Of a stretch of 64,000 nucleotides of DNA, positions 34,331 through 42,444 are shown one piece after another. The position numbers and the translations under genes are program-made. The stretch is from Treponema_I sp045599005 (GTDB taxonomy: Bacteria; Spirochaetota; Spirochaetia; Treponematales; Treponemataceae), in NCBI GenBank assembly GCA_045599005.1, contig JAZRVF010000019.1:23090-87089 (forward strand), written 5' to 3'. The notes under the pieces were generated by a model. That model was not told the origin of the DNA and did not search any database. It saw only the letters and a program-made list of their open reading frames with translations. Within the stretch, counting starts at the first letter, position 1. Each line of letters starts with the position of its first letter.

Positions 34331-35464
34331 ATGCAAAACAAAATAAAAACTGAAGCAGACAGAAAAAGAATTCATGAGGCTGTGGTCAGTGCCGTACTGA
34401 TTGCCCTGATGTTTGCTGTTGTGGCCATTCTGGAACAGATTCTGCCGCGCACCCACATGATTTTTACAGTTCTGAAAAAGGGTGCCATCTATGCACTTGT
34501 TGCGGTCTCCATGAACCTGCTCAACGGATTCACGGGACTTTTCTCACTTGGTCAGGCAGGATTCATGCTGATCGGTGCATATGTCTACGGTATTTTCACG
34601 ATTCCTGTTGCTTACCGTGCACAGGTTTATCAGTATTATGACGGCGGATTGATCCAGTTCACGCTTCCTGTGATTGTGGCAATGATTCTTGCCGGACTTG
34701 TTGCAGCACTTTTTGCCTTTCTGATCGGTCTTCCCATTCTTCACCTTAAGTCAGACTATCTTGCGATTGCAACTCTTGGATTTGCTGAGATTATCCGTGC
34801 CTTGTTCCAGTGGGACAAACTGGGTGTAATCACCAACGGTTCTAACCTGCTGAGAAAGTATGCGATCTTCAGAAGCACCGTGTTCCCCTTTGCGGTTTCA
34901 GGTGTATGTATCGCAGTTATTGTGCTGCTGATCAATTCAACATACGGACGCGCATTCAAGGCAATCCGTGATGATGAGGTTGCTGCCGAGGCAATGGGTA
35001 TCAACCTTGCGCACCATAAACGCATGGCTTTTACAATCAGTTCATTCTTTGCCGGAATAAGCGGTGCCCTGCTTGCAATGTTCCAGACTACAATTCAGGC
35101 AAGTCAGTTCAAGAGCGCAATGACCTACGAAATCCTTCTGATTGTTGTTATCGGTGGTGTAGGAAGCGTTACAGGAAGCTGTATCTCTTCTTTCCTGTTC
35201 ATTGCCTGTTCCGAATGGTGGCTCCGTTTCCTGGATGTTGAGACTACAATCGGAAGTTTCACAGTGCCGCTGCTGCGTCCCGGATTCCGAAAGGTTGTAT
35301 TCTCAATCGTAATCATGTGTATCGTTCTGTTCTATCACCGCGGAATCATGGGTGAGAACGAATTCTCCGTCGCCGGCTTGCTACGCTGGATTGGACGCAA
35401 AAAAAAGAAAAGCCTTGAGAAAAAAGCTGCAAAAGCCGCAGCGAAAGAGGGAGGCGCAAAATGA
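34331..35464 (+). CDS. livM: Branched-chain amino-acid ABC transporter permease LivM
   Basis: A 377-residue permease. LLNGFTGLFSLGQAGFMLIG and LPILHLKSDYLAIATLGFAEI are LivM signatures. A positively charged Lys/Ala tail of about 25 residues ends the protein. Start 34331 is chosen because GAGGGG lies 6 bases upstream; ATG 34328 and TTG 34313 are in frame. It overlaps livG by 4 bases. Confidence 0.95.
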   Translation: MQNKIKTEADRKRIHEAVVSAVLIALMFAVVAILEQILPRTHMIFTVLKKGAIYALVAVSMNLLNGFTGLFSLGQAGFMLIGAYVYGIFTIPVAYRAQVYQYYDGGLIQFTLPVIVAMILAGLVAALFAFLIGLPILHLKSDYLAIATLGFAEIIRALFQWDKLGVITNGSNLLRKYAIFRSTVFPFAVSGVCIAVIVLLINSTYGRAFKAIRDDEVAAEAMGINLAHHKRMAFTISSFFAGISGALLAMFQTTIQASQFKSAMTYEILLIVVIGGVGSVTGSCISSFLFIACSEWWLRFLDVETTIGSFTVPLLRPGFRKVVFSIVIMCIVLFYHRGIMGENEFSVAGLLRWIGRKKKKSLEKKAAKAAAKEGGAK

Positions 35465-36294
35465 GCGATCAGGTTCTTGCACTTGAGAATGTTACCATGC
35501 AGTTTGGCGGTGTTGTTGCCGTAAACTCCCTCAGTCTTGAAGTGAATAAAGGTGAGATTGTCTCACTGATCGGTCCGAACGGTGCCGGAAAAACCACTGC
35601 ATTTAATGTTGTTACCGGTGTGTATGCGCCTACAAACGGTGCTGTCTATTTCAACGGGAACAAAATTGTAGAGAACTTTCCACGCGGAAAAATGAAGAAG
35701 ATTTTTGCAGGCGCGGAACTGGGAAACTATACCAGACGCCTGGAACCAACTCCGGACAAAATCACGAAGCTTGGTATTGCACGAACTTTCCAGAATATCC
35801 GTCTGTGGAGAAGTCAGTCTGTCTTTGACAATGTTCTGATTGCAAAACATCTGCGCCGCACAAGCAATGTTTTTTCTGCGACTTTCCGCCTCAACTACAA
35901 GGAAGAGAAACGTCAGCGGGAAGAAACAATGGAACTGCTTCGTATTCTTGAGCTGGACAGCGTAAAAGATGAGAAATGTACATCACTGCCTTATGGCCAG
36001 CAGCGGCGACTTGAGATTGCCCGCGCCCTTGCCACAGAGCCGAGCCTGCTTCTGCTTGATGAGCCCGCCGCAGGTATGAATCCTCAGGAGACTGATGAAC
36101 TTACAGCTTTCATTGACAGAATCCGTAAAGATTTTGATCTGACAATCTTCATGATTGAACATCACATGGATCTTGTTATGGATATTTCTGACCGCATTTA
36201 TGTTCTTAACTTCGGTGCTCTTATTGCCCAGGGAACTCCGGAAGAAATCCAGAACAATCCGGTGGTTATTTCCGCTTATTTGGGAGAAGACTAA
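35461..36294 (+). CDS. livG: Branched-chain amino-acid ABC transporter ATPase LivG
   Basis: A 277-residue ABC ATPase. The Walker A motif is GPNGAGKTT near residue 40. The signature region reads LPYGQQRRLEIARAL (YGQQ in place of SGGQ, usual in LivG), Walker B is LLLLDEPAAGMNP, and the switch His follows in MIEHHMD. It energises uptake with LivF. Confidence 0.95.
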   Translation: MSDQVLALENVTMQFGGVVAVNSLSLEVNKGEIVSLIGPNGAGKTTAFNVVTGVYAPTNGAVYFNGNKIVENFPRGKMKKIFAGAELGNYTRRLEPTPDKITKLGIARTFQNIRLWRSQSVFDNVLIAKHLRRTSNVFSATFRLNYKEEKRQREETMELLRILELDSVKDEKCTSLPYGQQRRLEIARALATEPSLLLLDEPAAGMNPQETDELTAFIDRIRKDFDLTIFMIEHHMDLVMDISDRIYVLNFGALIAQGTPEEIQNNPVVISAYLGED

Positions 36295-36295
36295 T

Positions 36296-37027
36296 ATGCT
36301 TAAAATTCAGGACCTTCATGTTGCTTATGGCGGAATCAAGGCTTTGCGAGGAATCAATGTCAATGTTCCCGATGGAAAGATTGTCACTCTGATCGGTGCG
36401 AACGGTGCCGGAAAATCCACTCTCCTGCGAACGATTTCCGGACTGGTAAAGGCAGAGAGCGGATCAATCACAATTGATTCTGGAGAAAATGCCGGTAAGG
36501 AAATAATCGGTCAGCCGATCAATAAAATCTGTCAGGATGGAATTGCCCTGGTTCCGGAAGGCCGCCGTGTTTTTACAGACCTTTCTGTCCAGGAGAATCT
36601 CCGCATTGGTGCTTATCTGCGTAATGACAAAAAAGCTGTTGAAGAAGATCTTCAGTGGGTTTATGAACTTTTCCCCCGTCTTAAGGAACGAAGCTGGCAG
36701 TACGCCGGTACTCTTTCCGGTGGTGAACAGCAGATGCTGGCAGTAGGCCGCGCCCTTATGAGTCGTCCGAAACTTCTTATGATGGATGAACCTTCTTTGG
36801 GTCTTGCACCGCTTATCGTTCAGCAGATTTTCAGCATCATCACTGAAATCAACAAAAAAGGCGTGACAATCCTGCTTATTGAGCAGAATGCGAACATGGC
36901 CCTTAAGATTGCAGACATGGCGTATGTAATCGAGACTGGTGAAATCGTTCTTGAAGGAAGCGGAAGTCAGCTTCTGGAGAATGAACGGGTTCGCGAGGCT
37001 TATCTGGGAAAGAAAGCCGCACGCTGA
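36296..37027 (+). CDS. livF: Branched-chain amino-acid ABC transporter ATPase LivF
   Basis: A 243-residue ABC ATPase. Walker A is GANGAGKST, the signature TLSGGEQQMLAVGRALM, and Walker B LLMMDEPSLGLAP. The LivF type is confirmed by VPEGRRVFTDLSVQENL. The start is MLKIQDLHVAYGG at 36296, 1 base after livG; the longer frame from 36155 lies inside livG. A hairpin of the repeat family follows the gene and can act as terminator. Confidence 0.95.
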   Translation: MLKIQDLHVAYGGIKALRGINVNVPDGKIVTLIGANGAGKSTLLRTISGLVKAESGSITIDSGENAGKEIIGQPINKICQDGIALVPEGRRVFTDLSVQENLRIGAYLRNDKKAVEEDLQWVYELFPRLKERSWQYAGTLSGGEQQMLAVGRALMSRPKLLMMDEPSLGLAPLIVQQIFSIITEINKKGVTILLIEQNANMALKIADMAYVIETGEIVLEGSGSQLLENERVREAYLGKKAAR

Positions 37028-37047
37028 GGCTGGTTGTTCAGTTTGTC

Positions 37048-37147
37048 AAAAAAACAGGCTTCCATCGGGAACCTTGTCAAAAGCCACAGCGCATCAAGTT
37101 GCGATTGTGTTTTTACCAAGCCACCTCGATTCCGCCTGTTTTTTTTT
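37048..37147. repeat. Long-hairpin element 1 (bidirectional terminator-like)
   Basis: Outer arms AAAAAACAGGC and GCCTGTTTTTT (AACAGGC at 37053-37059, GCCTGTT at 37134-37140) are followed inward by the internal loop TTCC (37060-37063) opposite TCC (37131-37133), then ATCG/CGAT. The apex is a separate CACA-CGCA/TGCG-TGTG hairpin, unlike the TTGTGC apex of the other family members. A and T tracts on both sides would terminate transcripts from either direction. Confidence 0.75.
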
Positions 37148-37621
37148 ACACTTACAGGCAGCTGCGTCGGTTCGGCGGGGTGGGCGCGGTTATGGTATGA
37201 CGACTTTTTTTTCTGTTTTGATAGTCAGTTAAAAAACGATTTTACACAGACTTAACAAAAACTTCCCGATAGTTTCACATAACTCCTGTAGCTTCAAGCC
37301 ACAAATAAAAAGCCTGAGAACAGGCTTGTAAACAGGAGATTCCGATTTTGTCCGTATAAGATTCATGCGGGATTCTTTCTACCATTATATAACTAACATA
37401 ACTTTATATTACATAACTTTTTTTATACGGATACAGATAAGATTGCATTCGCAGCTTTGCCCCCTGCGTTAGTGCATGGGACCACGCCCGACGGCTGTGA
37501 CATGACAAATGGTCGTGCCCTCATTCCAAAAATCAATTCTTCGCCGGCAAAATGTTTTGTGAACCTTTTCTTAGGATCAAATTATTGCTTTCCGTTGTAA
37601 ATTTAGAGGAGGTAGTATAGA
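37148..37621. other. Non-coding region before the chemotaxis gene
   Basis: No coding sequence is supported here. It contains a perfect AAGCCTG-AGAA-CAGGCTT hairpin (37310-37327) without T-tract, an AT-rich stretch (about 37380-37425) likely to hold promoter elements, a CGCAG/CTGCG stem near 37450-37468, and a GGG..CACG / CGTGCCC stem with a 27-base loop (37478-37520). No known riboswitch was recognised. Confidence 0.4.
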
Positions 37622-37642
37622 ATGGACGGCATGGCAGTCTGA
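37622..37642 (+). CDS. Upstream mini-ORF of the chemotaxis gene (6 codons)
   Basis: ATG GAC GGC ATG GCA GTC TGA encodes MDGMAV. It is preceded at 9 bases by AGAGGAGG, the best ribosome-binding site in this region, whereas the chemotaxis gene itself has only a weak site (GAAGAG). The mini-ORF lies within the arm of a GACGGCA/TGCCGTC hairpin (37625-37660), so its translation could control folding and access to the downstream start. Translation is inferred. Confidence 0.45.
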   Translation: MDGMAV

Positions 37643-37660
37643 AATTCCTGGAGTGCCGTC
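37625..37660 (+). promoter_or_regulatory. Hairpin overlapping the mini-ORF
   Basis: GACGGCA (37625-37631) pairs with TGCCGTC (37654-37660) around a 22-base loop that includes the mini-ORF stop. It lies 26 bases before the chemotaxis gene ATG. Confidence 0.5.
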
Positions 37661-37686
37661 AAAAACTCAAACTGGCTGAAGAGACT

Positions 37687-39714
37687 ATGAAGAAAGCTAA
37701 CTTACTTTTACGTTACGGGTCGGTGTCTTTTATTGGAACAATTATTGTATTCCTTATTGCCTTAAACCTGACAATGACATTCTCAAAAAAACCTGTTGAT
37801 CTGGTTTATAACCAGTCTATGCAAGTAACAAACAACATTATTTCAAATAATGTCAAAGACTGGTTCAACGGCAAAATGAATGCAGTTGATATGTATCTTG
37901 GTTCCATTATGGACGAAGCAGGAGACAGTCAGGAACAGATTCTGTCTTACCTGATTTCAAAACCGATTCCGGAAGGTTTTGAATATATGATGATTGCCTG
38001 GGACAGAGAAGTGTCTCAGCATCCGGGTACGTACAACACTTTGTCCAATGGCAAAGAAAATGCTGTGGAACTGTGTTACAACTCAACATCTGACATTTCA
38101 GACAAAGAATATTATCTGGCACACCTCAAAGGTGAAGAATATTTTATCGAGGATCCCCGTAAATTGAATACAGGCGTATTCGCCATGCCCTTGATGACTT
38201 CATTCAGCTACAACGATATTGAAACCGGAAAAGAAGAAACGGGTGTACTCATCGGATTCCTTGCCATTGAAGCCCTTGATAACCTTAACATACCCTTGTT
38301 CAGTACAGGTTCAGTATTCATAACAGACTCTGCTTCAAAGAATGCGATTGTCGGTGAACCGGTTGAAGACCTGTCAAAATACAGATACTTCAAGAACACT
38401 GTGCAGATTAAGAATAAGGTTTATGAAATCACAACCGTTATTACTTACTCGGAAGTAAATAATCTTATCACATTGATAGCAAACATTCTCGCGGCAGTTC
38501 TGATTCCTACTGCAATTGTCCTGACAGCTCTGATTATCGTGATGCTTCGCAAACTGATCAGGTATGCAGGTACTGTAAAGAAGAATATGGACGACCTTGT
38601 CAACGGTGATAAGGACTTGACGAAGCGGCTGCCTGTAACGAGAAAAGACGACATCACGGATATCATGTCTTCCTGCAACGGTTTTATTGATGTAATTCAT
38701 ACAACTGTAAAATCCATAAATGATTCAAAAGACAAGGTTGCAGAAAACTATAAACTGCTGAGCGAAAATGTAAATCAAAGTAAAGAAATTCTTTCTTCTG
38801 TTGTTGAAGAAATGAACAGTGTAAAGAAAGCATCGGAAGCTCAGCAGAATTCAGTTGAATCAACATCTTCGGCAGCAACCCGGATTTCATCAAACATCGG
38901 TTCATTGAACAGAATGGTTGAAGCTCAGGGTACTGCCATCACTGAAGCATCTGCATCCATTGAAGAAATGATCGGAAACATCGGTGCAGTTACCAAGTCT
39001 GTGCAGCATATGGCTGAGGCATTCAACAATCTTTCTTCTACAACAAAACTTGGTATCAGCAAAAACGAAAATGTGAACAACCTTCTTGAGAATGTTGTTG
39101 ACAGTTCTACAGCCCTTATGGAAGCAAATAAAATAATTCAGAACATTGCTACCCAGACAAACTTGCTTGCTATGAACGCAGCTATTGAAGCGGCTCATGC
39201 AGGTAATGCCGGAAAGGGCTTTGCAGTTGTTGCTGATGAAATCAGAAAGTTGGCGGAAGACTCAGCAGTTCAGTCCAAGAAAATCGGCGACGAGCTTAAA
39301 GATATTGCAACTCAGATTGATAATCTTGTACACGAAGCTTCTCTTTCAACTGAAGCATTCAATGTAGTGGGAAATGAAATTGATACGACTTACCAGCTGG
39401 TAGAAAACATTTCAAGCGCAATGAATGAACAGCAGGAAGGTTCAAAGCAGGTACTCGAAGCATTAAGCGATATGAACAACACGACTTCAGAAGTCCGCAA
39501 TGCTTCAAATGAAATGAGCAAGGGTTCAAACGTCATTCTCCAGACTGTAAGTGCTTTGGAAGAAGCCAACCGTGTCATGAAGAATGAGTTTGAAGGCATC
39601 GGATTATGCGTTGAACAGATGAAAGCGTCTACTGAGGCTCTTGAAAGAAACAACGCAGAACTCAGCAACAATATCAAAGAGATTGAAGGAAACGTAGACA
39701 GCTTCAAGATATAA
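37687..39714 (+). CDS. Methyl-accepting chemotaxis protein
   Basis: A 675-residue chemoreceptor. Membrane helix 1 is at about residues 13-32 and helix 2 at about 260-285, with a Cache-like periplasmic sensor of about 225 residues between them. HAMP follows (about 285-340), then a long coiled-coil signalling domain. The conserved tip is NIATQTNLLAMNAAIEAAHAG followed by KGFAVVADEIRKLAE. It relays ligand binding to CheA/CheW for flagellar control. The ligand is unknown. Expression may be limited by the upstream mini-ORF and hairpin. Confidence 0.95.
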   Translation: MKKANLLLRYGSVSFIGTIIVFLIALNLTMTFSKKPVDLVYNQSMQVTNNIISNNVKDWFNGKMNAVDMYLGSIMDEAGDSQEQILSYLISKPIPEGFEYMMIAWDREVSQHPGTYNTLSNGKENAVELCYNSTSDISDKEYYLAHLKGEEYFIEDPRKLNTGVFAMPLMTSFSYNDIETGKEETGVLIGFLAIEALDNLNIPLFSTGSVFITDSASKNAIVGEPVEDLSKYRYFKNTVQIKNKVYEITTVITYSEVNNLITLIANILAAVLIPTAIVLTALIIVMLRKLIRYAGTVKKNMDDLVNGDKDLTKRLPVTRKDDITDIMSSCNGFIDVIHTTVKSINDSKDKVAENYKLLSENVNQSKEILSSVVEEMNSVKKASEAQQNSVESTSSAATRISSNIGSLNRMVEAQGTAITEASASIEEMIGNIGAVTKSVQHMAEAFNNLSSTTKLGISKNENVNNLLENVVDSSTALMEANKIIQNIATQTNLLAMNAAIEAAHAGNAGKGFAVVADEIRKLAEDSAVQSKKIGDELKDIATQIDNLVHEASLSTEAFNVVGNEIDTTYQLVENISSAMNEQQEGSKQVLEALSDMNNTTSEVRNASNEMSKGSNVILQTVSALEEANRVMKNEFEGIGLCVEQMKASTEALERNNAELSNNIKEIEGNVDSFKI

Positions 39715-39787
39715 GCGCTGTTGATCTGCTGTCTATGTATACAGTTGCATGACGACCCGGAATTTTTGAAGGCCGTCATGCAGATCC

Positions 39788-40014
39788 TTAGCTCATCTGC
39801 ACAATCCCGAACACGCAGTCACCGGCCTTTTTCCCATTTTTCGGACAAGGTCGCTGTAGTTCAGTTCAGTTTTCACATTACTGCCTTTTTTCATTCGCTT
39901 ACGGGAAAGGCGGAGCAGTTCTTTTTTTTTGTCATCAATGGTCTGTTCAATGGCTTCTGTCTGTAGTCGTTCTTCAGCGGTGTGTGCGGGCCGGTTTGCA
40001 TGCGGTACTGTCAA
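39788..40014 (-). pseudogene. Fragment of a Na/Pi cotransporter PhoU-like C-terminal domain
   Basis: The leftward frame encodes KKKELLRLSRKRMKKG followed by VKTELNYSDLVRKM, closely similar to RKELKKLARKRLEKGADVKT and ELLYIDIVRQIEK at the end of the intact Na/Pi cotransporter at 61254-62903. After KM, a one-base shift in a G/A run restores the rest (KAGDCVFGIVQMS, then stop at 39788), matching the paralogue's KIGDHAFSISEQL. Only about 75 codons remain, with no membrane domain, so this is a decayed remnant of a second copy. Confidence 0.8.
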
Positions 40015-40036
40015 AACTTAAATTATATTAAAACTC

Positions 40037-40065
40037 TTGTATAAATACTTAAGTTATGTTATTCT
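40037..40065 (+). promoter_or_regulatory. Promoter of the XRE-cupin / acyl-CoA ligase operon
   Basis: TTGTAT (40037-40042), 17 bases, TATTCT (40060-40065). A GCAGGA/TCCTGC hairpin follows in the leader at about 40088-40110. Confidence 0.65.
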
Positions 40066-40147
40066 GAACCTGCATTTATTGATGCGATGCAGGAAACGTG
40101 TTTTCTCCTGCCCGCAAAAAATTCCAAGATAGAGGATGGATACAATT

Positions 40148-40732
40148 ATGAGTGAAAAGAACCGGATTGGTGAAAAGGTACGGACAATTCGCGAGAGCCG
40201 TAAGTTGACGATTGAAGATGTTTCAGAGCGCACAAATCTTAGTGCAGAAGGCATTGAACGCATTGAAAAAGGTGAACTAATCCCCGGTCTGACTCCTCTA
40301 ATCAAAATTGCCAGGGTACTAGGCGTACGTCTTGGAACATTCATGGACGATCAGGAAGATCTTGGTCCCGTACTGGTGCGCTCAAAAGACAGCGAGAACC
40401 AGAACAGCGTGACACGTTTCAGCGAGCGCAACAATGCTGCCTCTTCTGACCTTGATTTCTACACACTGGCTCAGAACAAGGCTGACCGTCACATGGATCC
40501 TTTTGTTATTGAAGTTTTCCCTCCGTCACATGAAGAAGTAAAGCTTTCAACACATGAAGGTGAGGAATTCATTTACGTACTGGACGGAGAAATCGAAGTT
40601 ATGTACGGAAAAGATGTCTACGAGCTTTCTTCAGGCGACAGCATTTACTATGATTCAATCGTTGCACACCACCTGCACGCCCGCGGTGACAAATCTGCAA
40701 AGATTCTGGCAGTAGTTTACACACCGGCATGA
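40148..40732 (+). CDS. XRE-family regulator with C-terminal cupin domain
   Basis: A 194-residue protein. Residues about 5-65 are a Cro/CI-type helix-turn-helix (KVRTIRESRKLTIEDVSERT, LSAEGIERIEKGELIPGL). Residues about 115-190 form a cupin (HEGEEFIYVLDGEIEV, YYDSIVAHHLHA). Such proteins sense small molecules with the cupin and regulate adjacent genes, here probably the acyl-CoA ligase 9 bases downstream. ATG 40148 is preferred to ATG 40136, which is too close to its GAGG. Confidence 0.9.
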   Translation: MSEKNRIGEKVRTIRESRKLTIEDVSERTNLSAEGIERIEKGELIPGLTPLIKIARVLGVRLGTFMDDQEDLGPVLVRSKDSENQNSVTRFSERNNAASSDLDFYTLAQNKADRHMDPFVIEVFPPSHEEVKLSTHEGEEFIYVLDGEIEVMYGKDVYELSSGDSIYYDSIVAHHLHARGDKSAKILAVVYTPA

Positions 40733-40741
40733 GGTTGAAAA

Positions 40742-42385
40742 ATGATTGAACTTACATTAAATCAGCTTTTGCACGAAAAAGCAGCTGCGGATCCTGACCA
40801 CGATTTCATGGTCTACAGCGACCGCGGACTCCGGTTTTCATACCGGGAATTCAACGAGCGCGTGGATAATCTTGCCTGCGGACTTTACTCACTGGGTGTC
40901 CGTAAAGGTGACAAAGTGGGTATCTGGGCCACAAACGTTCCGGACTGGCTTACATACATGTTCGCCTGTGCCCGCCTTGGTGCCATTGCCGTAACTGTCA
41001 ACACAAGCTACAAACTTCATGAGCTGGAGTATCTGGTTGACCAGGCTGACCTCTGCACCCTCTGTCTTTCAAACGGTGTGAAAGACTCAAATTATGTTGA
41101 GATGATCAAGGAACTGGTTCCTGAACTTGACACTTATGAGCGCGGCTGCCTTAAAAGCAAACGTTTCCCTTATCTTAAGAACGTGGTCTTCATGGGCCCT
41201 GAGAAATTCCGCGGACTTTATTCAACTCCTGAGCTTCTGCTTCTAGGACAGCATGTTGATATCAACATCATCCGCAAAATGGAATCAGAAGTGACAAACG
41301 AAGACGTTGTGAATATGCAGTACACATCAGGAACGACAGGTTTCCCGAAAGGTGTCATGCTTACAAGCCGCAACATCATCAATGACGGATGGATTATCGG
41401 TGAGCGCATGCGCTATACAAGCGCGGAACGTGTCTGTCTGCCGGTTCCTCTGTTCCACTGTTTCGGAATCGTTCTGGGTGTTATGGCAGTTCTTACCCAC
41501 GGTGCGACCCATGTTCTCCTTGAGAGCTTTGACCCGCTTATTGCCCTGGCAAGTATCCACAAGGAAAAATGTACGGCAATCTACGGTGTTCCCACAATGT
41601 TCATCGCTGAGCTGAACCACCCCATGTTCAACATGTTCGACATGTCATCACTCCGCACAGGTATCATGGCCGGTGCCGGTGTTCCTGTCGAGCTGATGAA
41701 ACAGGTAATCGACAAGATGCACATGCCCGAAGTAACCTCAGTATACGGGCTTACTGAGACATCACCCGGTATGACACAGAGCCACTGGGATGATACTGTT
41801 GAAGTCAAAGCCACAACTGTCGGTGACGCTTTTGAGGGAATCGATGTAAAAGTTCTGGATCCTGAGACAAACGAAGAATGTCCCGTAGGTGTCCAGGGTG
41901 AGATGTGCTGCCGCGGCTGGAACGTTATGAAGGGGTATTACAAGATGCCCGAAGCGACTGCGGAGATCATTGATGCAAACGGTTACCTCCATTCCGGAGA
42001 CCTGGGTGTAAAGGATGCGGACGGAAACTTCCGCATTACAGGACGAATCAAGGACATGATCATCCGTGGTGGTGAGAATATCTATCCCCGCGAGATTGAG
42101 GAATTCCTTATTCAGATGCCCCAGATCAAGGACATTCAGGTTGCTGCCGTAAAAGACAAGAAATACGGTGAGATCACAGGTGCATTCATCATTCTTCATG
42201 AAGGGGAGACCCTTAAGGAAGAGGATGTGATCGAGTTCTGCCGTGGAAAAATCAGTAAATACAAATGGCCCCAGCTGATCATGTTCCTGGATACCTTCCC
42301 CATGACAGGAAGCGGTAAAATCCAGAAATTCAAGCTTACAGAAATGGGTACAAAGTACCGGAAAGAAGTGCTTGGACTGGAGTAA
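40742..42385 (+). CDS. AMP-dependent acyl-CoA synthetase/ligase
   Basis: A 547-residue adenylate-forming enzyme that activates a carboxylic acid as acyl-AMP and then acyl-CoA. The AMP-binding motif is YTSGTTGFPKG (near residue 190), followed by VYGLTETSPG (about 340), SGDLGVKD with its conserved Asp, and GRIKDMIIRGGENIYP with the hinge; the C-terminal Lys is in GSGKIQK. It is FadD-like in length. In an operon with an XRE-cupin regulator, it may activate medium/branched acids or aromatic acids; the substrate is unknown. Confidence 0.9.
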   Translation: MIELTLNQLLHEKAAADPDHDFMVYSDRGLRFSYREFNERVDNLACGLYSLGVRKGDKVGIWATNVPDWLTYMFACARLGAIAVTVNTSYKLHELEYLVDQADLCTLCLSNGVKDSNYVEMIKELVPELDTYERGCLKSKRFPYLKNVVFMGPEKFRGLYSTPELLLLGQHVDINIIRKMESEVTNEDVVNMQYTSGTTGFPKGVMLTSRNIINDGWIIGERMRYTSAERVCLPVPLFHCFGIVLGVMAVLTHGATHVLLESFDPLIALASIHKEKCTAIYGVPTMFIAELNHPMFNMFDMSSLRTGIMAGAGVPVELMKQVIDKMHMPEVTSVYGLTETSPGMTQSHWDDTVEVKATTVGDAFEGIDVKVLDPETNEECPVGVQGEMCCRGWNVMKGYYKMPEATAEIIDANGYLHSGDLGVKDADGNFRITGRIKDMIIRGGENIYPREIEEFLIQMPQIKDIQVAAVKDKKYGEITGAFIILHEGETLKEEDVIEFCRGKISKYKWPQLIMFLDTFPMTGSGKIQKFKLTEMGTKYRKEVLGLE

Positions 42386-42407
42386 TCTCTTAAAAAATGC
42401 TATTTTA

Positions 42408-42444
42408 TCCTCATGTGGGTCCGTCCTGCATGAGGAGTTTTTTT
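42408..42444 (+). promoter_or_regulatory. Terminator-like hairpin containing the lysA-like gene's ribosome-binding site
   Basis: TCCTCATG (42408-42415) pairs with CATGAGGA (42429-42436), followed by G and seven T residues that run directly into the ATG at 42445. The ribosome-binding site GAGGAG (42432-42437) is largely inside the 3' arm. The hairpin would both terminate transcription and hide the ribosome-binding site. Confidence 0.7.

Noticed and set aside
37201..37686. Sigma-28 promoter or cyclic-di-GMP riboswitch before the chemotaxis gene
   Set aside because: CCCGATAG near 37265 has no TAAA at the needed distance, and the conserved GEMM core is absent.
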